The notes: a model not told the origin generated them from the letters alone. DNA of 64,000 nt from Sinohyriopsis cumingii (GCA_028554795.2 CM068839.1:87813540-87877539), one strand, 5' to 3'. Shown: positions 10,937 to 23,717, counted from the stretch's first letter. A program made the numbers and translations.

Positions 10937-11951
10937 TGCAGGTCAAAGGTCTTGGTGATTTCGATGAACATCATGTAGAGTGGTTGACCTTGCTCTGTGT
11001 TCTTCTCTTGGAGTTGTCGTATGGAAAAAATCCTGTCTGTCGTCGACCTGCCTGCTTTAAAGCCGCACTGGGATTCCAGGTGCACACGGTCCGCCAGCAA
11101 CTGCAGCCTGTTGAGTATAATGCGGGCATACACTTTGCCAACGATGCTCAGAAGCGAGATCCCTCTGTAGTTATTACAGTCACTGAGGTCGCCATTGTTT
11201 TTGTAAACGGTATCTCGCGCATATCTTGGGGGACCGCTCCTTTCCTTCCAGCAGAGACAAAGTAGCTCATGCAGCGGCTGAAGCAATGTTGGTTTCCCAC
11301 GTTCTATAGCTTTGGGCGGGATGCTGTCACTACCTGGTGCTTTGTCGTTTGGGTCGGAGTCGATTGCTTTGCTGAGCTCCTCTAAGGTGGGCACTTTGTC
11401 GAGCTCATCCATGGTGGGCAGTTTTTATGCTGCTAGGGGCCGCATCGGTGACTAGCATATCCTGGGAGTATAGCTCTGAGTAGTGTTCCACCCATCTGGC
11501 CATCTGTTGCTCACAGTCAGTGATCTCCTCTCCCCTCAGAGATTTCCGGGGAACGGCCCCTTTCACCGTAGGGCCTAGAGCCTTCTTGATACCACAGTAC
11601 ATACCTTGGATGTTTCCGGACTCGGCACTGTGCTGGAGTCCTTCACATAGTTGTTACCAGTACTCGTTCGCGCACTGTCTAGCGATTGTGTTGGGTGTTG
11701 CTTCGAGCACTTCTGAGATCAGCAAGCGTCCGTCCATTAAGGCATTTTTTTGTAACGTTTGAAGGCTTTTCGTTTGTCTTCGATTATTGGTTCCATCCTT
11801 GATAGATGTGCGTTGAACCAGTCCTGGCTAGGCCGTTCCTTTTTGCCAAACATGGCCATGGCTGTGCTGTAGATTGCACCCTTCATGGCGTTCCACATGG
11901 CTGTGGCATCGTGGTCTGGCAGGTCCTGGAGTGTCTGGTCCAGGGCTAGTA
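10937..11951 (-). mobile_element. LINE fragment (pre-RT linker to RT motif A), C type (reference)
   Basis: Minus-strand frame at 10927-11412 (161 aa) reads MDELDKVPTLEELSKAIDS, KAPGSDSIPPKAIERGKP, LLQPLHELLCLCW, YKNNGDLSDCNNYRGISLL, KVYARIILNRLQLLADRV, ESQCGFKAGRSTTD and FIEITKTFD. The order matches RT blocks from the fingers to motif A. The motif-A Asp is Glu here. Upstream, 11405-11602 (65 aa) carries GIKKALGPTVKGAVPRK and the QQMARWVEH block in a second frame. 11737-11973 (78 aa) carries LQDLPDHDATAMW and ERPSQDWFNAHLSRMEP in the first frame. One frameshift sits at the seven-T run near 11745-11751, a stop separates ANEYW from the QLCEGL-like stretch near 11654, and a second frameshift lies near 11405-11420. 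This is a dead internal piece of a LINE ORF2-like gene. Confidence 0.9.
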
Positions 11952-12331
11952 TGACAATACAAGAGTATATCACAATTCTACTAGTCCAGCTCTGGGATTA
12001 TTTCAGAGACGTACGACCATTCAATCAAAATGCAATTAAACATTTTATAATTTGATTGGTATTGAATGTTCTAGTTCGAGGTTATCAAAAGCAAATTACA
12101 TGAAAGAACTGCACAATTCTGCAGGTGCCACATTTTACTTATATAAACACATGTACCATGGAAAAGGAAAAAAATAGCCAAATAGATTCATATATTACCA
12201 AAACATAATGCAAATAGACTTTTTTTAAATATAAATTATTACAAAAAGTGCACGTGTAAGATTTATAAATTCTTTGATTGATCTTTTTTATTCTGGCTGT
12301 GTCATACAGCAGTTGGATATTTAAAATCAGT

Positions 12332-13918
12332 TATAATCCTTATTACTGCAGCATATATACTTGTTAATTATTCTGACCAAGCATTATGCTATGAGAATTG
12401 CATTGCATAAATGGAAATATATTGTACTGCAAACCCACTTCCTCACATCCGACCCTGTTATCTGTTCAATGAATGTATTCTACAAGTATGCTCAGTGGCA
12501 TGAATATGTGTTTTCTCTGAAATGTTTCAAACTTAATGCAAAATAATGGTGAAAGACAAACGTTAATTCAAATAAAGCATCACACACATACACATGAAAG
12601 CAACAAGTGTATACAGACAGGATGTCTTTCTTTGTCATACTATTTACACCGATAAATCAACAATAACTACTTAAAAGTGTTTTATTCAATTTTTAAATTC
12701 GGAAAAATGTGAGAAATACAATAAAACTCAAGAAATATTTATTTGTTGGTATTCCGCAGCGTGACAAATGGAACGTAACGCTCAGTGTAATTTCGACAAT
12801 TTAGAACAAATGTTCATAACCGACAAAAAGATTTCAAAGAAACTATATATGTAATCTTTACTGGTTCGATCTACAAGTAAATAGCTGCAGGATTCAGCTA
12901 ATGGTGTACATTTCAAAAGGGAAATGGGATGAAATTGTCTCGAAGTAATTGTAACCAAAGTGTACTAAAAGATTACATAGCTCGCCTCTTTGAAGTAATT
13001 ATAAACAATGTAATAAACGAGTATGTATCTCACCAATTTGATGTAATTGTAACCAGAGTACTAAAGCCGAGTAAATATCTCAACTCGTTGAAGCAACTGT
13101 ATAACTGTAACAAGAGTAATAAATGAGTATATATCTCAACTCTCTGAAGTAATTGTAACCAAAGTACAATAAATGATTACATAGCTCATCTCTTAGAGGT
13201 AATTGTAACTAGTCTAATAAACCATTACATATCTCAGCTCTTCCAAGCAATTGTAAACAAAATGTAATAAATAACAGCTTAGATGACCTCTTCGATGCAT
13301 TTAATAGTCTTCAGTTTACATAATAAAACTAATTATCATGCAGATCAAAGGTCTTGGTGAGGTCGATGAACATCATGTAGAGTGGTTGACCTTGCTCTGT
13401 GTTCTTCTCTTGGAGTTGTCGTATGGAAAATATCCTGTCTGTCGTCGACCTGCCTGCATTAAAGCCGCACTGGGATTCCAGGTGCACACTGTCCGCCAGC
13501 AACTGCAGCCTGTTGAATATAATGCGGGCATACACGTTGCCAACGATGCTCAGAAGCGAGATCAAGCGAGATCCCTCTGTAATTATTACAGTCACTGGGG
13601 TCGCCATTGTTTTTGTAAACGGTATCTCGCGCATGTCTTGGGGATCCGCTCCTTCCTCCCAGCAGAGACAAAGTAGCTCATGCAGTGGCTGAAGCAATGT
13701 TTGTTTCTCACGTTCGATAGCTTCGGGCGGGATGATGTCAATACCTGGTGCTTTGTCGTTTGGGAGGGAGTCAATTGCTTTGCTGAGCTCCTCTAAGGTG
13801 GGCACTTTGTTGAGCTCGTCCATGGTTAGCAGTTTTTATGCTGCTAGGGGCCGCATCGGTGACTGACATTTCTTGGGAGTATAGCTCTAGGTAGTGTTCC
13901 ACCCATCTGGCCATCTGT
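12332..13918 (+). repeat. Monomer A, copy 3
   Basis: Among the more distinctive A copies. Private changes include cacatgaaagcaac near 12590, tcaccaatttgatg near 13031, aaaccattac near 13220 and cagatcaaagg near 13341. It shares cactggggtcgcc (near 13594) only with A copy 5. Confidence 0.93.
13339..13918 (-). mobile_element. LINE RT fragment, A type, copy 3
   Basis: Open frame at 13329-13823, 164 aa, with ATPVTVII shared with copy 5 and KAPGIDIIPP private. Motif A is intact (FIDLTKTFD). Confidence 0.9.
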
Positions 13919-16126
13919 CATACTTAATGCAAAATAATGGTGAAAGACAAACGTTAATTCAAATAAAGCATCGCACACATACACACGAATGCAACAAGTG
14001 TATACAGACATGATGTCTTCCGTCGTCATACTATATACACCGGCTAATCAACAATAACTACTTAAAAGTGTTTAATTCAATTTTTAAATTCACAAAAAAT
14101 GTGAGAAATACAATAAAACTCAAGAAATCTTTATTTGTTGGTATTCCGCAGCGTAACAAATGGAACGTAACGCCCAGTGTAATTTCGACAATTTAGAACA
14201 AATCTTCATATGCGACAAAAAGATTTCAAAGAAACTATATATGTAATCTTTACTGATTCGATCTACAAGTAAATAACTCCAGGATTCAGTTTATGGTGTA
14301 CATTTCAAAAGGGAAATGGGATGAAATTATCTCGAAGTAATTGTAAGCAAAGTGTACTAAAAGATTACATAGCTCGCCTCTTTGAAGTAATTATAAACAA
14401 TGTAATAAACGAGTATGTATCTCAACTATTTGATGTAATTGAAACCAGAGTATTAAAGCCGAGTAAATATCTCAACTCGTTGAAGTAACTGTATAACTGT
14501 AAAAAGAGTAATAAATAAGTATATATCTCAATTCTCTGAAGTAATTGTAACCAAAATACAATAAATGATTACATAGCTCATCTCTTCAAGGTAATTGTAA
14601 CTAGTCTAATAAACTATTACATATCTCAGCTCTTCCAAGCAATTGTTAACAAAATGTAATAAATAACAGCTTAGATGACCTCTTCGATGCATTTAATAGT
14701 CTTCAGTTTACATAATAAAAACTAATTATCATGCAGGTCAATGGTCTTGGTGAGTTCAATGAACATCATGTAGAGTGGTTGACCTTGCTCTGTGTTCTTC
14801 TCTTGGAGCTGTCGTATAGAAAAGATCATGTCTGTCGTCGACCTGCCTGCTTTAAAGCCGCACTGGGATTCCAGGTGCACACGGTCCGCCAGCAACTGCA
14901 GCCTGTTGAGTATAATGCGGGCATACACTTTGCCAACGATGCTCAGAAGCGAGATCCCTCTGTAGTTATTACAGTCACTGAGGTCGCCATTGTTTTTGTA
15001 AACGGTATCTCGCGCATATCTTGGGGGACCGCTCCTTTCCTTCCAGCAGAGACAAAGTAGCTCATGCAGCGGCTGAAGCAATGTTGGTTTCCCACGTTCG
15101 ATAGCTTTGGGCGGGATGCTGTCACTACCTGGTGCTTTGTCGTTTGGGTGGGAGTCGATTGCTTTGCTGAGCTCCTCTAAGGTGGGCACTTTGTCGAGCT
15201 CATCCATGGTGGGCAGTTTTTATGCTGCTAGGGGCCGCATCGGTGATTAGCATATCCTGGGAGTATAGCTCTGAGTAGTGTTCCACCCATCTGGCCATCT
15301 GTTGCTCACAGTCAGTGATCTCCTCTCCCCTCAGAGATTTCCGGGGAACGGCCCCTTTCACCGTAGGGCCTAGAGCCTTCTTGATGCCACAGTACATACC
15401 TTGGATGTTTCCGGACTCGGCAGTGTGCTGGAGTCCTTCACATAGTTGTTACCAGTACTCGTTCGCGCACTGTCTAGCGATTGTGTTGGGTGTTGCTTCG
15501 AGCACTTCTGAGATCAGCAAGCGTCCGTCCATTAAGGCATTTTTTTGTAACGTTTGAAGGCTTTTCGTTTGTCTTCGATTATTGGTTCCATCCTTGATAC
15601 ATGTGCGTTGAACCAGTCCTGGCTGGGCCGTTCCTTTTTGCCAAACATGGCCATGGCTGTGCTGTAGATTGCACCCTTCATGGCGTTCCACATGGCTGTG
15701 GCATCGTGGTCTGGCAGGTCCTGGAGTGTCTGGTCCAGGGCTAGTATGACAATACAAGAGTATATCACAATTCTACTAGTGCAGCTCTGAGATTGTTTCA
15801 GAGACGTACGACCATTCAATCAAAATGCAATTAAACATTTTATAATTTGATTGGTATTGAATGTTCTAGTTCGAGGTTATCAAAAGCAAATTACATGAAA
15901 GAACTGCACAATTCTGCAGGTGCCACATTTTACTTATATAAACACATGTACCATGGAAAAGGAAAAAAATAGCCAAATAGATTCATATATTACCAAAACA
16001 TAATGCAAATAGACTTTTTTTAAATATAAATTATTACAAAAAGTGCACGTGTAAGATTTATAAATTCTTTGATTGATCTTTTTTATTCTGGCTGTGTCAT
16101 ACAGCAGTTGGATATTTAAAATCAGT
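13919..16126 (+). repeat. B/C hybrid monomer, type I exchange (copy 3)
   Basis: B-like from its start through gatcatgtctg near 14830, then C-like from cacacggtccgcc (14879 on) through the C tail. The exchange therefore lies in the roughly 50 bp between those markers. A patch reading acgttcgatagc near 15100 is B-like inside the C part. Confidence 0.9.
14732..15746 (-). mobile_element. LINE fragment, B/C type I hybrid (copy 3)
   Basis: Open frame at 14722-15207, 161 aa: C-like N part (MDELDKVPTLEELSKAIDS) and B-like C end (FIELTKTID). Linker pieces at 15200-15397 and 15532-15819 are C-like and keep the 22 bp missing from B. Confidence 0.89.
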
Positions 16127-17713
16127 TATAATCCTTATTACTGCAGCATATATACTTGTTAATTATTCTGACCAAGCATTATGCTATGAGAATTGCATTG
16201 CATAAATGGAAATATATTGTACTGCAAACCCACTTCCTCACATCCGACCCTGTTATCTGTTCAATGAATGTATTCTACAAGTATGCTCAGTGGCATGAAT
16301 ATGTGTTTTCTCTGAAATGTTTCAAACTTAATGCAAAATAATGGTGAAAGACAAACGTTAATTCAAATAAAGCATCACACACATACACACGAATGCAACA
16401 AGTGTATACAGACAGGATGTCTTTCTTTGTCATACTATTTACACCGATAAATCAACAATAACTACTTAAAAGTGTTTTATTCAATTTTTAAATTCGGAAA
16501 AATGTGAGAAATAGAATAAAACTCAAGAAATATTTATTTGTTGGTATTCCGCAGCGTGACAAATGGAACGTAACGCTCAGTGTAATTTCGACAATTTAGA
16601 ACAAATGTTCATAACCGACAAAAAGATTTCAAAGAAACTATATATGTAATCTTTACTGGTTCGATCTACAAGTAAATAGCTGCAGGATTCAGCTAATGGT
16701 GTACATTTCAAAAGGGAAATGGGATGAAATTGTCTCGAAGTAATTGTAACCAAAGTGTACTAAAAGATTACATAGCTCGCCTCTTTGAAGTAATTATAAA
16801 CAATGTAATAAACGAGTATGTATCTCAACAATTTGATGTAATTGTAACCAGAGTACTAAAGCCGAGTAAATATCTCAACTCGTTGAAGCAACTGTATAAC
16901 TGTAACAAGAGTAATAAATGAGTATATATCTCAACTCTCTGAAGTAATTGTAACCAAAGTACAATAAATGATTACATAGCTCATCTCTTAGAGGTAATTG
17001 TAACTAGTCTGATAAACTATTACATATCTCAGCTCTTCCAAGCAATTGTAAACAAAATGTAATAAATAACAGCTTAGATGACCTCTTCGATGCATTTAAT
17101 AGTCTTCAGTTTACATAATAAAACTAATTATCATGCAGGTCAAAGGTCTTGGTGAGGTCGATGAACATCATGTAGAGTGGTTGACCTTGCTCTGTGTTCT
17201 TCTCTTGGAGTTGTCGTATGGAAAATATCCTGTCTGTCGTCGACCTGCCTGCATTAAAGCCGCACTGGGATTCCAGGTGCACACTGTCCGCCAGCAACTG
17301 CAGCCTGTTGAATATAATGCGGGCATACACGTTGCCAACGATGCTCAGAAGCGAGATCAAGCGAGATCCCTCTGTAATTATTACAGTCACTGAGGTCGCC
17401 ATTGTTTTTGTAAACGGTATCTCGCGCATGTCTTGGGGATCCGCTCCTTCCTCCCAGCAGAGACAAAGTAGCTCATGCAGTGGCTGAAGCAATGTTTGTT
17501 TCTCACGTTCGATAGCTTCGGGCGGGATGATGTCACTACCTGGTGCTTTGTCGTTTGGGAGGGAGTCGATTGCTTTGCTGAGCTCCTCTAAGGTGGGCAC
17601 TTTGTTGAGCTCGTCCATGGTTAGCAGTTTTTATGCTGCTAGGGGCCGCATCGGTGACTGACATTTCTTGGGAGTATAGCTCTAGGTAGTGTTCCACCCA
17701 TCTGGCCATCTGT
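16127..17713 (+). repeat. Monomer A, copy 4
   Basis: Shares the private variants gtctgataaac (near 17008) and gggagtcgattgc (near 17562) with A copy 6. Confidence 0.93.
17134..17713 (-). mobile_element. LINE RT fragment, A type, copy 4
   Basis: Open frame at 17124-17618, 164 aa, starting MDELNKVPTLEELSKAIDS with FIDLTKTFD. Confidence 0.9.
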
Positions 17714-19922
17714 CATACTTAATGCAAAATAATGGTGAAAGACAAACGTTAATTCAAATAAAGCATCGCACACATACACACGAATGCAACAAGTGTATAC
17801 AGACATGATGTCTTCCGTCGTCATACTATATACACCGGCTAATCAACAATAACTACTTAAAAGTGTTTAATTCAATTTTTAAATTCACAAAAAATGTGAG
17901 AAATACAATAAAACTCAAGAAATCTTTATTTGTTGGTATTCCGCAGCGTAACAAATGGAACGTAACGCCCTGTGTAATTTCGACAATTTAGAACAAATCT
18001 TCATATGCGACAAAAAGATTTCAAAGAAACTATATATGTAATCTTTACTGGTTCGATCTACAAGTAAATAACTCCAGGATTCAGTTTATGGTGTACATTT
18101 CAAAAGGGAAATGGGATGAAATTATCTCGAAGTAATTGTAAGCAAAGTGTACTAAAAGATTACATAGCTCGCCTCTTTGAAGTAATTATAAACAATGTAA
18201 TAAACGAGTATGTATCTCAACTATTTGATGTAATTTAAACCAGAGTATTAAAGCCGAGTAGATATCTCAACTCGTTGAAGTAACTGTATAACTGTAAAAA
18301 GAGTAATAAATAAGTATATATCTCAATTCTCTGAAGTAATTGTAACCAAAATACAATAAATGATTACATAGCTCATCTCTTCAAGGTAATTGTAACTAGT
18401 CTAATAAACTATTACATATCTCAGCTCTTCCAAGCAATTGTTAACAAAATGTAATAAATAACAGCTTAGATGACCTCTTCGATGCATTTAATAGTCTTCA
18501 GTTTACATAATAAAAACTAATTATCATGCAGGTCAATGGTCTTGGTGAGTTCAATGAACATCATGTAGAGTGGTTGACCTTGCTCTGTGTTCTTCTCTTG
18601 GAGTTGTCGTATGGAAAAGATCATGTCTGTCGTCGACCTGCCTGCTTTAAAGCCGCACTGGGATTCCAGGTGCACATGGTCCACCACCAACTGCAGCCTG
18701 TTGAGTATAATGCGGGAATACACTTTGCCAACGATGCTCAGAAGCGATATCCCTCTGTAATTATTACAGTTACTGAGGTCGCCATTGTTTTTGTAAACGG
18801 TATCTCGCGCATATCTTGGAGGACCGCTCCTTTCCTCCCAGCAGAGACAAAGTAGCTCATGCAGCAGCTGAAGCAATGTTGGTTTCCCACGTTCGATAGC
18901 TTTGGGCGGGATGCTGTCACTACCTGGTGCTTTGTCGTTTGGGGCGGAGTCGATTGCTTTGTTGAGCTCCTCTAAGGTGGGCACTTTGTCGAGCTCCTCT
19001 ATGGTGGGCAGTTTTTATGCTGCTAGGGGCCGCATCGGTGACTAGCATATCCTGGGAGTATAGCTCTGAGTAGTGTTCCACCCATCTGGCCATCTGTTGC
19101 TCACAGTCAGTGATCTCCTCTCCCCTCAGAGATTTCCGGGGAACGGCCCCTTTCACCGTAGGGCCTAGAGCCTTCTTGATACCACAATACATACCTTGGA
19201 TGTTTCCGGACTCGGCAGTGTGCTGGAGTCCTTCACATAGTTGTTACCAGTACTCGTTCGCGCACTGTCTAGCGATTGTGTTGGGTGTTGCTTCGAGCAC
19301 TTCTGAGATCAGCAAGCGTCCGTCCATTAAGGCATTTTTTTGTAACGTTTGAAGGCTTTTCGTTTGTCTTCGATTATTGGTTCCATCCTTGATAGATGTG
19401 CGTTGAACCAGTCCTGGCTGGGCCGTTCCTTTTTGCCAAACATGGCCATGGCTGTGCTGTAGATTGCACCCTTCATGGCGTTCCACATGGCTGTGGAATC
19501 GTGGTCTGGCAGGTCCTAGAGTGTCTGGTCCAGGGCTAGTATGACAATACAAGAGTATATCACAATTCTACTAGTGCAGCTCTGAGATTGTTTCAGAGAC
19601 GTACGACCATTCAATCAAAATGCAATTAAACATTTTATAATTTGATTGGTATTGAATGTTCTAGTTCGAGGTTATCAAAAGCAAATTACATGAAAGAACT
19701 GCACAATTCTGCAGGTGCCACATTTTACTTATATAAACACATGTACCATGGAAAAGGAAAAAAATAGCCAAATAGATTCATATATTACCAAAACATAATG
19801 CAAATAGACTTTTTTTTAAATATAAATTATTACAAAAAGTGCACGTGTAAGATTTATAAATTCTTTGATTGATCTTTTTTATTCTGGCTGTGTCATACAG
19901 CAGTTGGATATTTAAAATCAGT
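17714..19922 (+). repeat. B/C hybrid monomer, type II exchange (copy 4)
   Basis: B-like through ctcctctatggtggg near 18994-19008, then C-like from gctaggggccgcatcgg near 19022. The exchange point is therefore different from type I. Markers shared with copy 6 are gtaatttaaacc (near 18232) and gcgatatccc (near 18744). Its tail shares ggtcctagagtg (near 19513) and an eight-T run with copy 8. Confidence 0.9.
18527..19541 (-). mobile_element. LINE fragment, B/C type II hybrid (copy 4)
   Basis: Open frame at 18517-18984, 155 aa, B-like throughout (MPTLEELNKAIDS, FIELTKTID) with RLQLVVDHVH. The linker upstream is C-like. In the 18920-19192 frame (90 aa), MYCGIKKALGPTVKGAVPR runs on past HHRGARQSAHL because the exchange changed the reading context. 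Confidence 0.88.
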
Positions 19923-21509
19923 TATAATCCTTATTACTGCAGCATATATACTTGTTAATTATTCTGACCAAGCATTATGCTATGAGAATTGCATTGCATA
20001 AATGGAAATATATTGTACTGCAAACCCACTTCCTCACATCCGACCCTGTTATCTGTTCAATGAATGTATTCTACAAGTATGCTCAGTGGCATGAATATGT
20101 GTTTTCTCTGAAATGTTTCAAACTTAATGCAAAATAATGGTGAAAGACAAACGTTAATTCAAATAAATGATCACACACATACACACGAATGCAACAAGTG
20201 TATACAGACAGGATGTCTTTCTTTGTCATACTATTTACACCGATAAATCAACAATAACTACTTAAAAGTGTTTTATTCAATTTTTAAATTCGGAAAAATG
20301 TGAGAAATAGAATAAAACTCAAGAAATATTTATTTGTTGGTATTCCGCAGCGTGACAAATGGAACGTAACGCTCAGTGTAATTTCGACAATTTAGAACAA
20401 ATGTTCATAACCGACAAAAAGATTTCAAAGAAACTATATATGTAATCTTTACTGGTTCGATCTACAAGTAAATAGCTGCAGGATTCAGCTAATGGTGTAC
20501 ATTTCAAAAGGGAAATGGGATGAAATTGTCTCGAAGTAATTGTAACCAAAGTGTACTAAAAGATTACATAGCTCGCCTCTTTGAAGTAATTATAAACAAT
20601 GTAATAAACGAGTATGTATCTCAACAATTTGATGTAATTGTAACCAGAGTACTAAAGCCGAGTAAATATCTCAACTCGTTGAAGCAACTGTATAACTGTA
20701 ACAAGAGTAATAAATGAGTATATATCTCAACTCTCTGAAGTAATTGTAACCAAAGTACAATAAATGATTACATAGCTCATCTCTTAGAGGTAATTGTAAC
20801 TAGTCTAATAAACTATTACATATCTCAGCTCTTCCAAGCAATTGTAAACGAAATGTAATAAATAACAGCTTAGATGACCTCTTCGATGCATTTAATAGTC
20901 TTCAGTTTACATAATAAAACTAATTATCATGCAGGTCAAAGGTCTTGGTGAGGTCGATGAACATCATGTAGAGTGGTTGACCTTGCTCTGTGTTCTTCTC
21001 TTGGAGTTGTCGTATGGAAAATATCCTGTCTGTCGTCGACCTGCCTGCATTAAAGCCGCACTGGGATTCCAGGTGCACACTGTCCGCCAGCAACTGCAGC
21101 CTGTTGAATATAATGCGGGCATACACGTTGCCAACGATGCTCAGAAGCGAGATCAAGCGAGATCCCTCTGTAATTATTACAGTCACTGGGGTCGCCATTG
21201 TTTTTGTAAACGGTATCTCGCGCATGTCTTGGGGATCCGCTCCTTCCTCCCAGCAGAGACAAAGTAGCTCATGCAGTGGCTGAAGCAATGTTTGTTTCTC
21301 ACGTTCGATAGCTTCGGGCGGGATGATGTCACTACCTGGTGCTTTGTCGTTTGGGAGGGAGTCAATTGCTTTGCTGAGCTCCTCTAAGGTGGGCACTTTG
21401 TTGAGCTCGTCCATGGTTAGCAGTTTTTATGCTGCTAGGGGCCGCATCGGTGACTGACATTTCTTGGGAGTATAGCTCTAGGTAGTGTTCCACCCATCTG
21501 GCCATCTGT
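19923..21509 (+). repeat. Monomer A, copy 5
   Basis: Carries aaataaatgatcac (near 20161), a variant shared only with A copies 7, 9 and 11, and cactggggtcgcc (near 21184) shared with copy 3. Confidence 0.93.
20930..21509 (-). mobile_element. LINE RT fragment, A type, copy 5
   Basis: Open frame at 20920-21414, 164 aa, with ATPVTVII as in copy 3 and intact FIDLTKTFD. Confidence 0.9.
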
Positions 21510-23717
21510 CATACTTAATGCAAAATAATGGTGAAAGACAAACGTTAATTCAAATAAAGCATCGCACACATACACACGAATGCAACAAGTGTATACAGAC
21601 ATGATGTCTTCCGTCGTCATACTATATACACCGGCTAATCAACAATAACTACTTAAAAGTGTTTAATTCAATTTTTAAATTCACAAAAAATGTGAGAAAT
21701 ACAATAAAACTCAAGAAATCTTTATTTGTTGGTATTCCGCAGCGTAACAAATGGAACGTAACGCCCAGTGTAATTTCGACAATTTAGAACAAATCTTCAT
21801 ATGCGACAAAAAGATTTCAAAGAAACTATATATGTAATCTTTACTGGTTCGATCTACAAGTAAATAACTCCAGGATTCAGTTTATGGTGTACATTTCAAA
21901 AGGGAAATGGGATGAAATTATCTCGAAGTAATTGTAAGCAAAGTGTACTAAAAGATTACATAGCTCGCCTCTTTGAAGTAATTATAAACAATGTAATAAA
22001 CGAGTATGTATCTCAACTATTTGATGTAATTGAAACCAGAGTATTAAAGCCGAGTAAATATCTCAACTCGTTGAAGTAACTGTATAACTGTAAAAAGAGT
22101 AATAAATAAGTATATATCTCAATTCTCTGAAGTAATTGTAACCAAAATACAATAAATGATTACATAGCTCATCTCTTCAAGGTAATTGTAACTAGTCTAA
22201 TAAACTATTACATATCTCAGCTCTTCCAAGCAATTGTTAACAAAATGTAATAAATAACAGCTTAGATGACCTCTTCGATGCATTTAATAGTCTTCAGTTT
22301 ACATAATAAAAACTAATTATCATGCAGGTCAATGGTCTTGGTGAGTTCAATGAACATCATGTAGAGTGGTTGACCTTGCTCTGTGTTCTTCTCTTGGAGC
22401 TGTCGTATAGAAAAGATCATGTCTGTCGTCGACCTGCCTGCTTTAAAGCCGCACTGGGATTCCAGGTGCACACGGTCCGCCAGCAACTGCAGCCTGTTGA
22501 GTATAATGCGGGCATACACTTTGCCAACGATGCTCAGAAGCGAGATCCCTCTGTAGTTATTACAGTCACTGAGGTCGCCATTGTTTTTGTAAACGGTATC
22601 TCGCGCATATCTTGGGGGACCGCTCCTTTCCTTCCAGCAGAGACAAAGTAGCTCATGCAGCGGCTGAAGCAATGTTGGTTTCCCACGTTCTATAGCTTTG
22701 GGCGGGATGCTGTCACTACCTGGTGCTTTGTCGTTTGGGTGGGAGTCGATTGCTTTGCTGAGCTCCTCTAAGGTGGGCACTTTGTCGAGCTCATCCATGG
22801 TGGGCAGTTTTTATGCTGCTAGGGGCCGCATCGGTGACTAGCATATCCTGGGAGTATAGCTCTGAGTAGTGTTCCACCCATCTGGCCATCTGTTGCTCAC
22901 AGTCAGTGATCTCCTCTCCCCTCAGAGATTTCCGGGGAACGGCCCCTTTCACCGTAGGGCCTAGAGCCTTCTTGATGCCACAGTACATACCTTGGATGTT
23001 TCCGGACTCGGCAGTGTGCTGGAGTCCTTCACATAGTTGTTACCAGTACTCGTTCGCGCACTGTCTAGCGATTGTGTTGGGTGTTGCTTCGAGCACTTCT
23101 GAGATCAGCAAGCGTCCGTCCATTAAGGCATTTTTTTGTAACGTTTGAAGGCTTTTCGTTTGTCTTCGATTCTTGGTTCCATCCTTGATACATGTGCGTT
23201 GAACCAGTCCTGGCTGGGCCGTTCCTTTTTGCCAAACATGGCCATGGCTGTGCTGTAGATTGCACCCTTCATGGCGTTCCACATGGCTGTGGCATCGTGG
23301 TCTGGCAGGTCCTGGAGTGTCTGGTCCAGGGCTAGTATGACAATACAAGAGTATATCACAATTCTACTAGTGCAGCTCTGAGATTGTTTCAGAGACGTAC
23401 GACCATTCAATCAAAATGCAATTAAACATTTTATAATTTGATTGGTATTGAATGTTCTAGTTCGAGGTTATCAAAAGCAAATTACATGAAAGAACTGCAC
23501 AATTCTGCAGGTGCCACATTTTACTTATATAAACACATGTACCATGGAAAAGGAAAAAAATAGCCAAATAGATTCATATATTACCAAAACATAATGCAAA
23601 TAGACTTTTTTTAAATATAAATTATTACAAAAAGTGCACGTGTAAGATTTATAAATTCTTTGATTGATCTTTTTTATTCTGGCTGTGTCATACAGCAGTT
23701 GGATATTTAAAATCAGT
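21510..23717 (+). repeat. B/C hybrid monomer, type I exchange (copy 5)
   Basis: Same exchange tract as copy 3 (about 22420-22471) and the same gtcgtatagaaaag variant near 22402. Here the acgttctatagc site is C-like, so the B-like patch of copy 3 is absent. Confidence 0.9.
22323..23337 (-). mobile_element. LINE fragment, B/C type I hybrid (copy 5)
   Basis: Open frame at 22313-22798, 161 aa, ending FIELTKTID. Linker frames lie at 22791-22988 and 23123-23410; the latter has the private change SRMEPRIEDKR. Confidence 0.89.

Larger units (their letters stand above)
9928..12331 (+). repeat. Monomer C, copy 2 (full length, reference for type C)
   Basis: At 2404 bp this is the complete C form: C head, spacer to 10538, full ~50-bp repeat block, LINE fragment, and C tail ending cagttggatatttaaaatc. 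It retains the 56-bp unit near 10690-10745 that copy 1 has lost. The AT-rich tail at 11952-12331 holds no recognisable gene. Confidence 0.93.

Noticed and set aside
19578-19598. Small hairpin ctctgagattgtttcagag at the edge of the LINE fragment
   Set aside because: A six-base stem is short and can occur by chance. It is not paired with terminal repeats or a target duplication.
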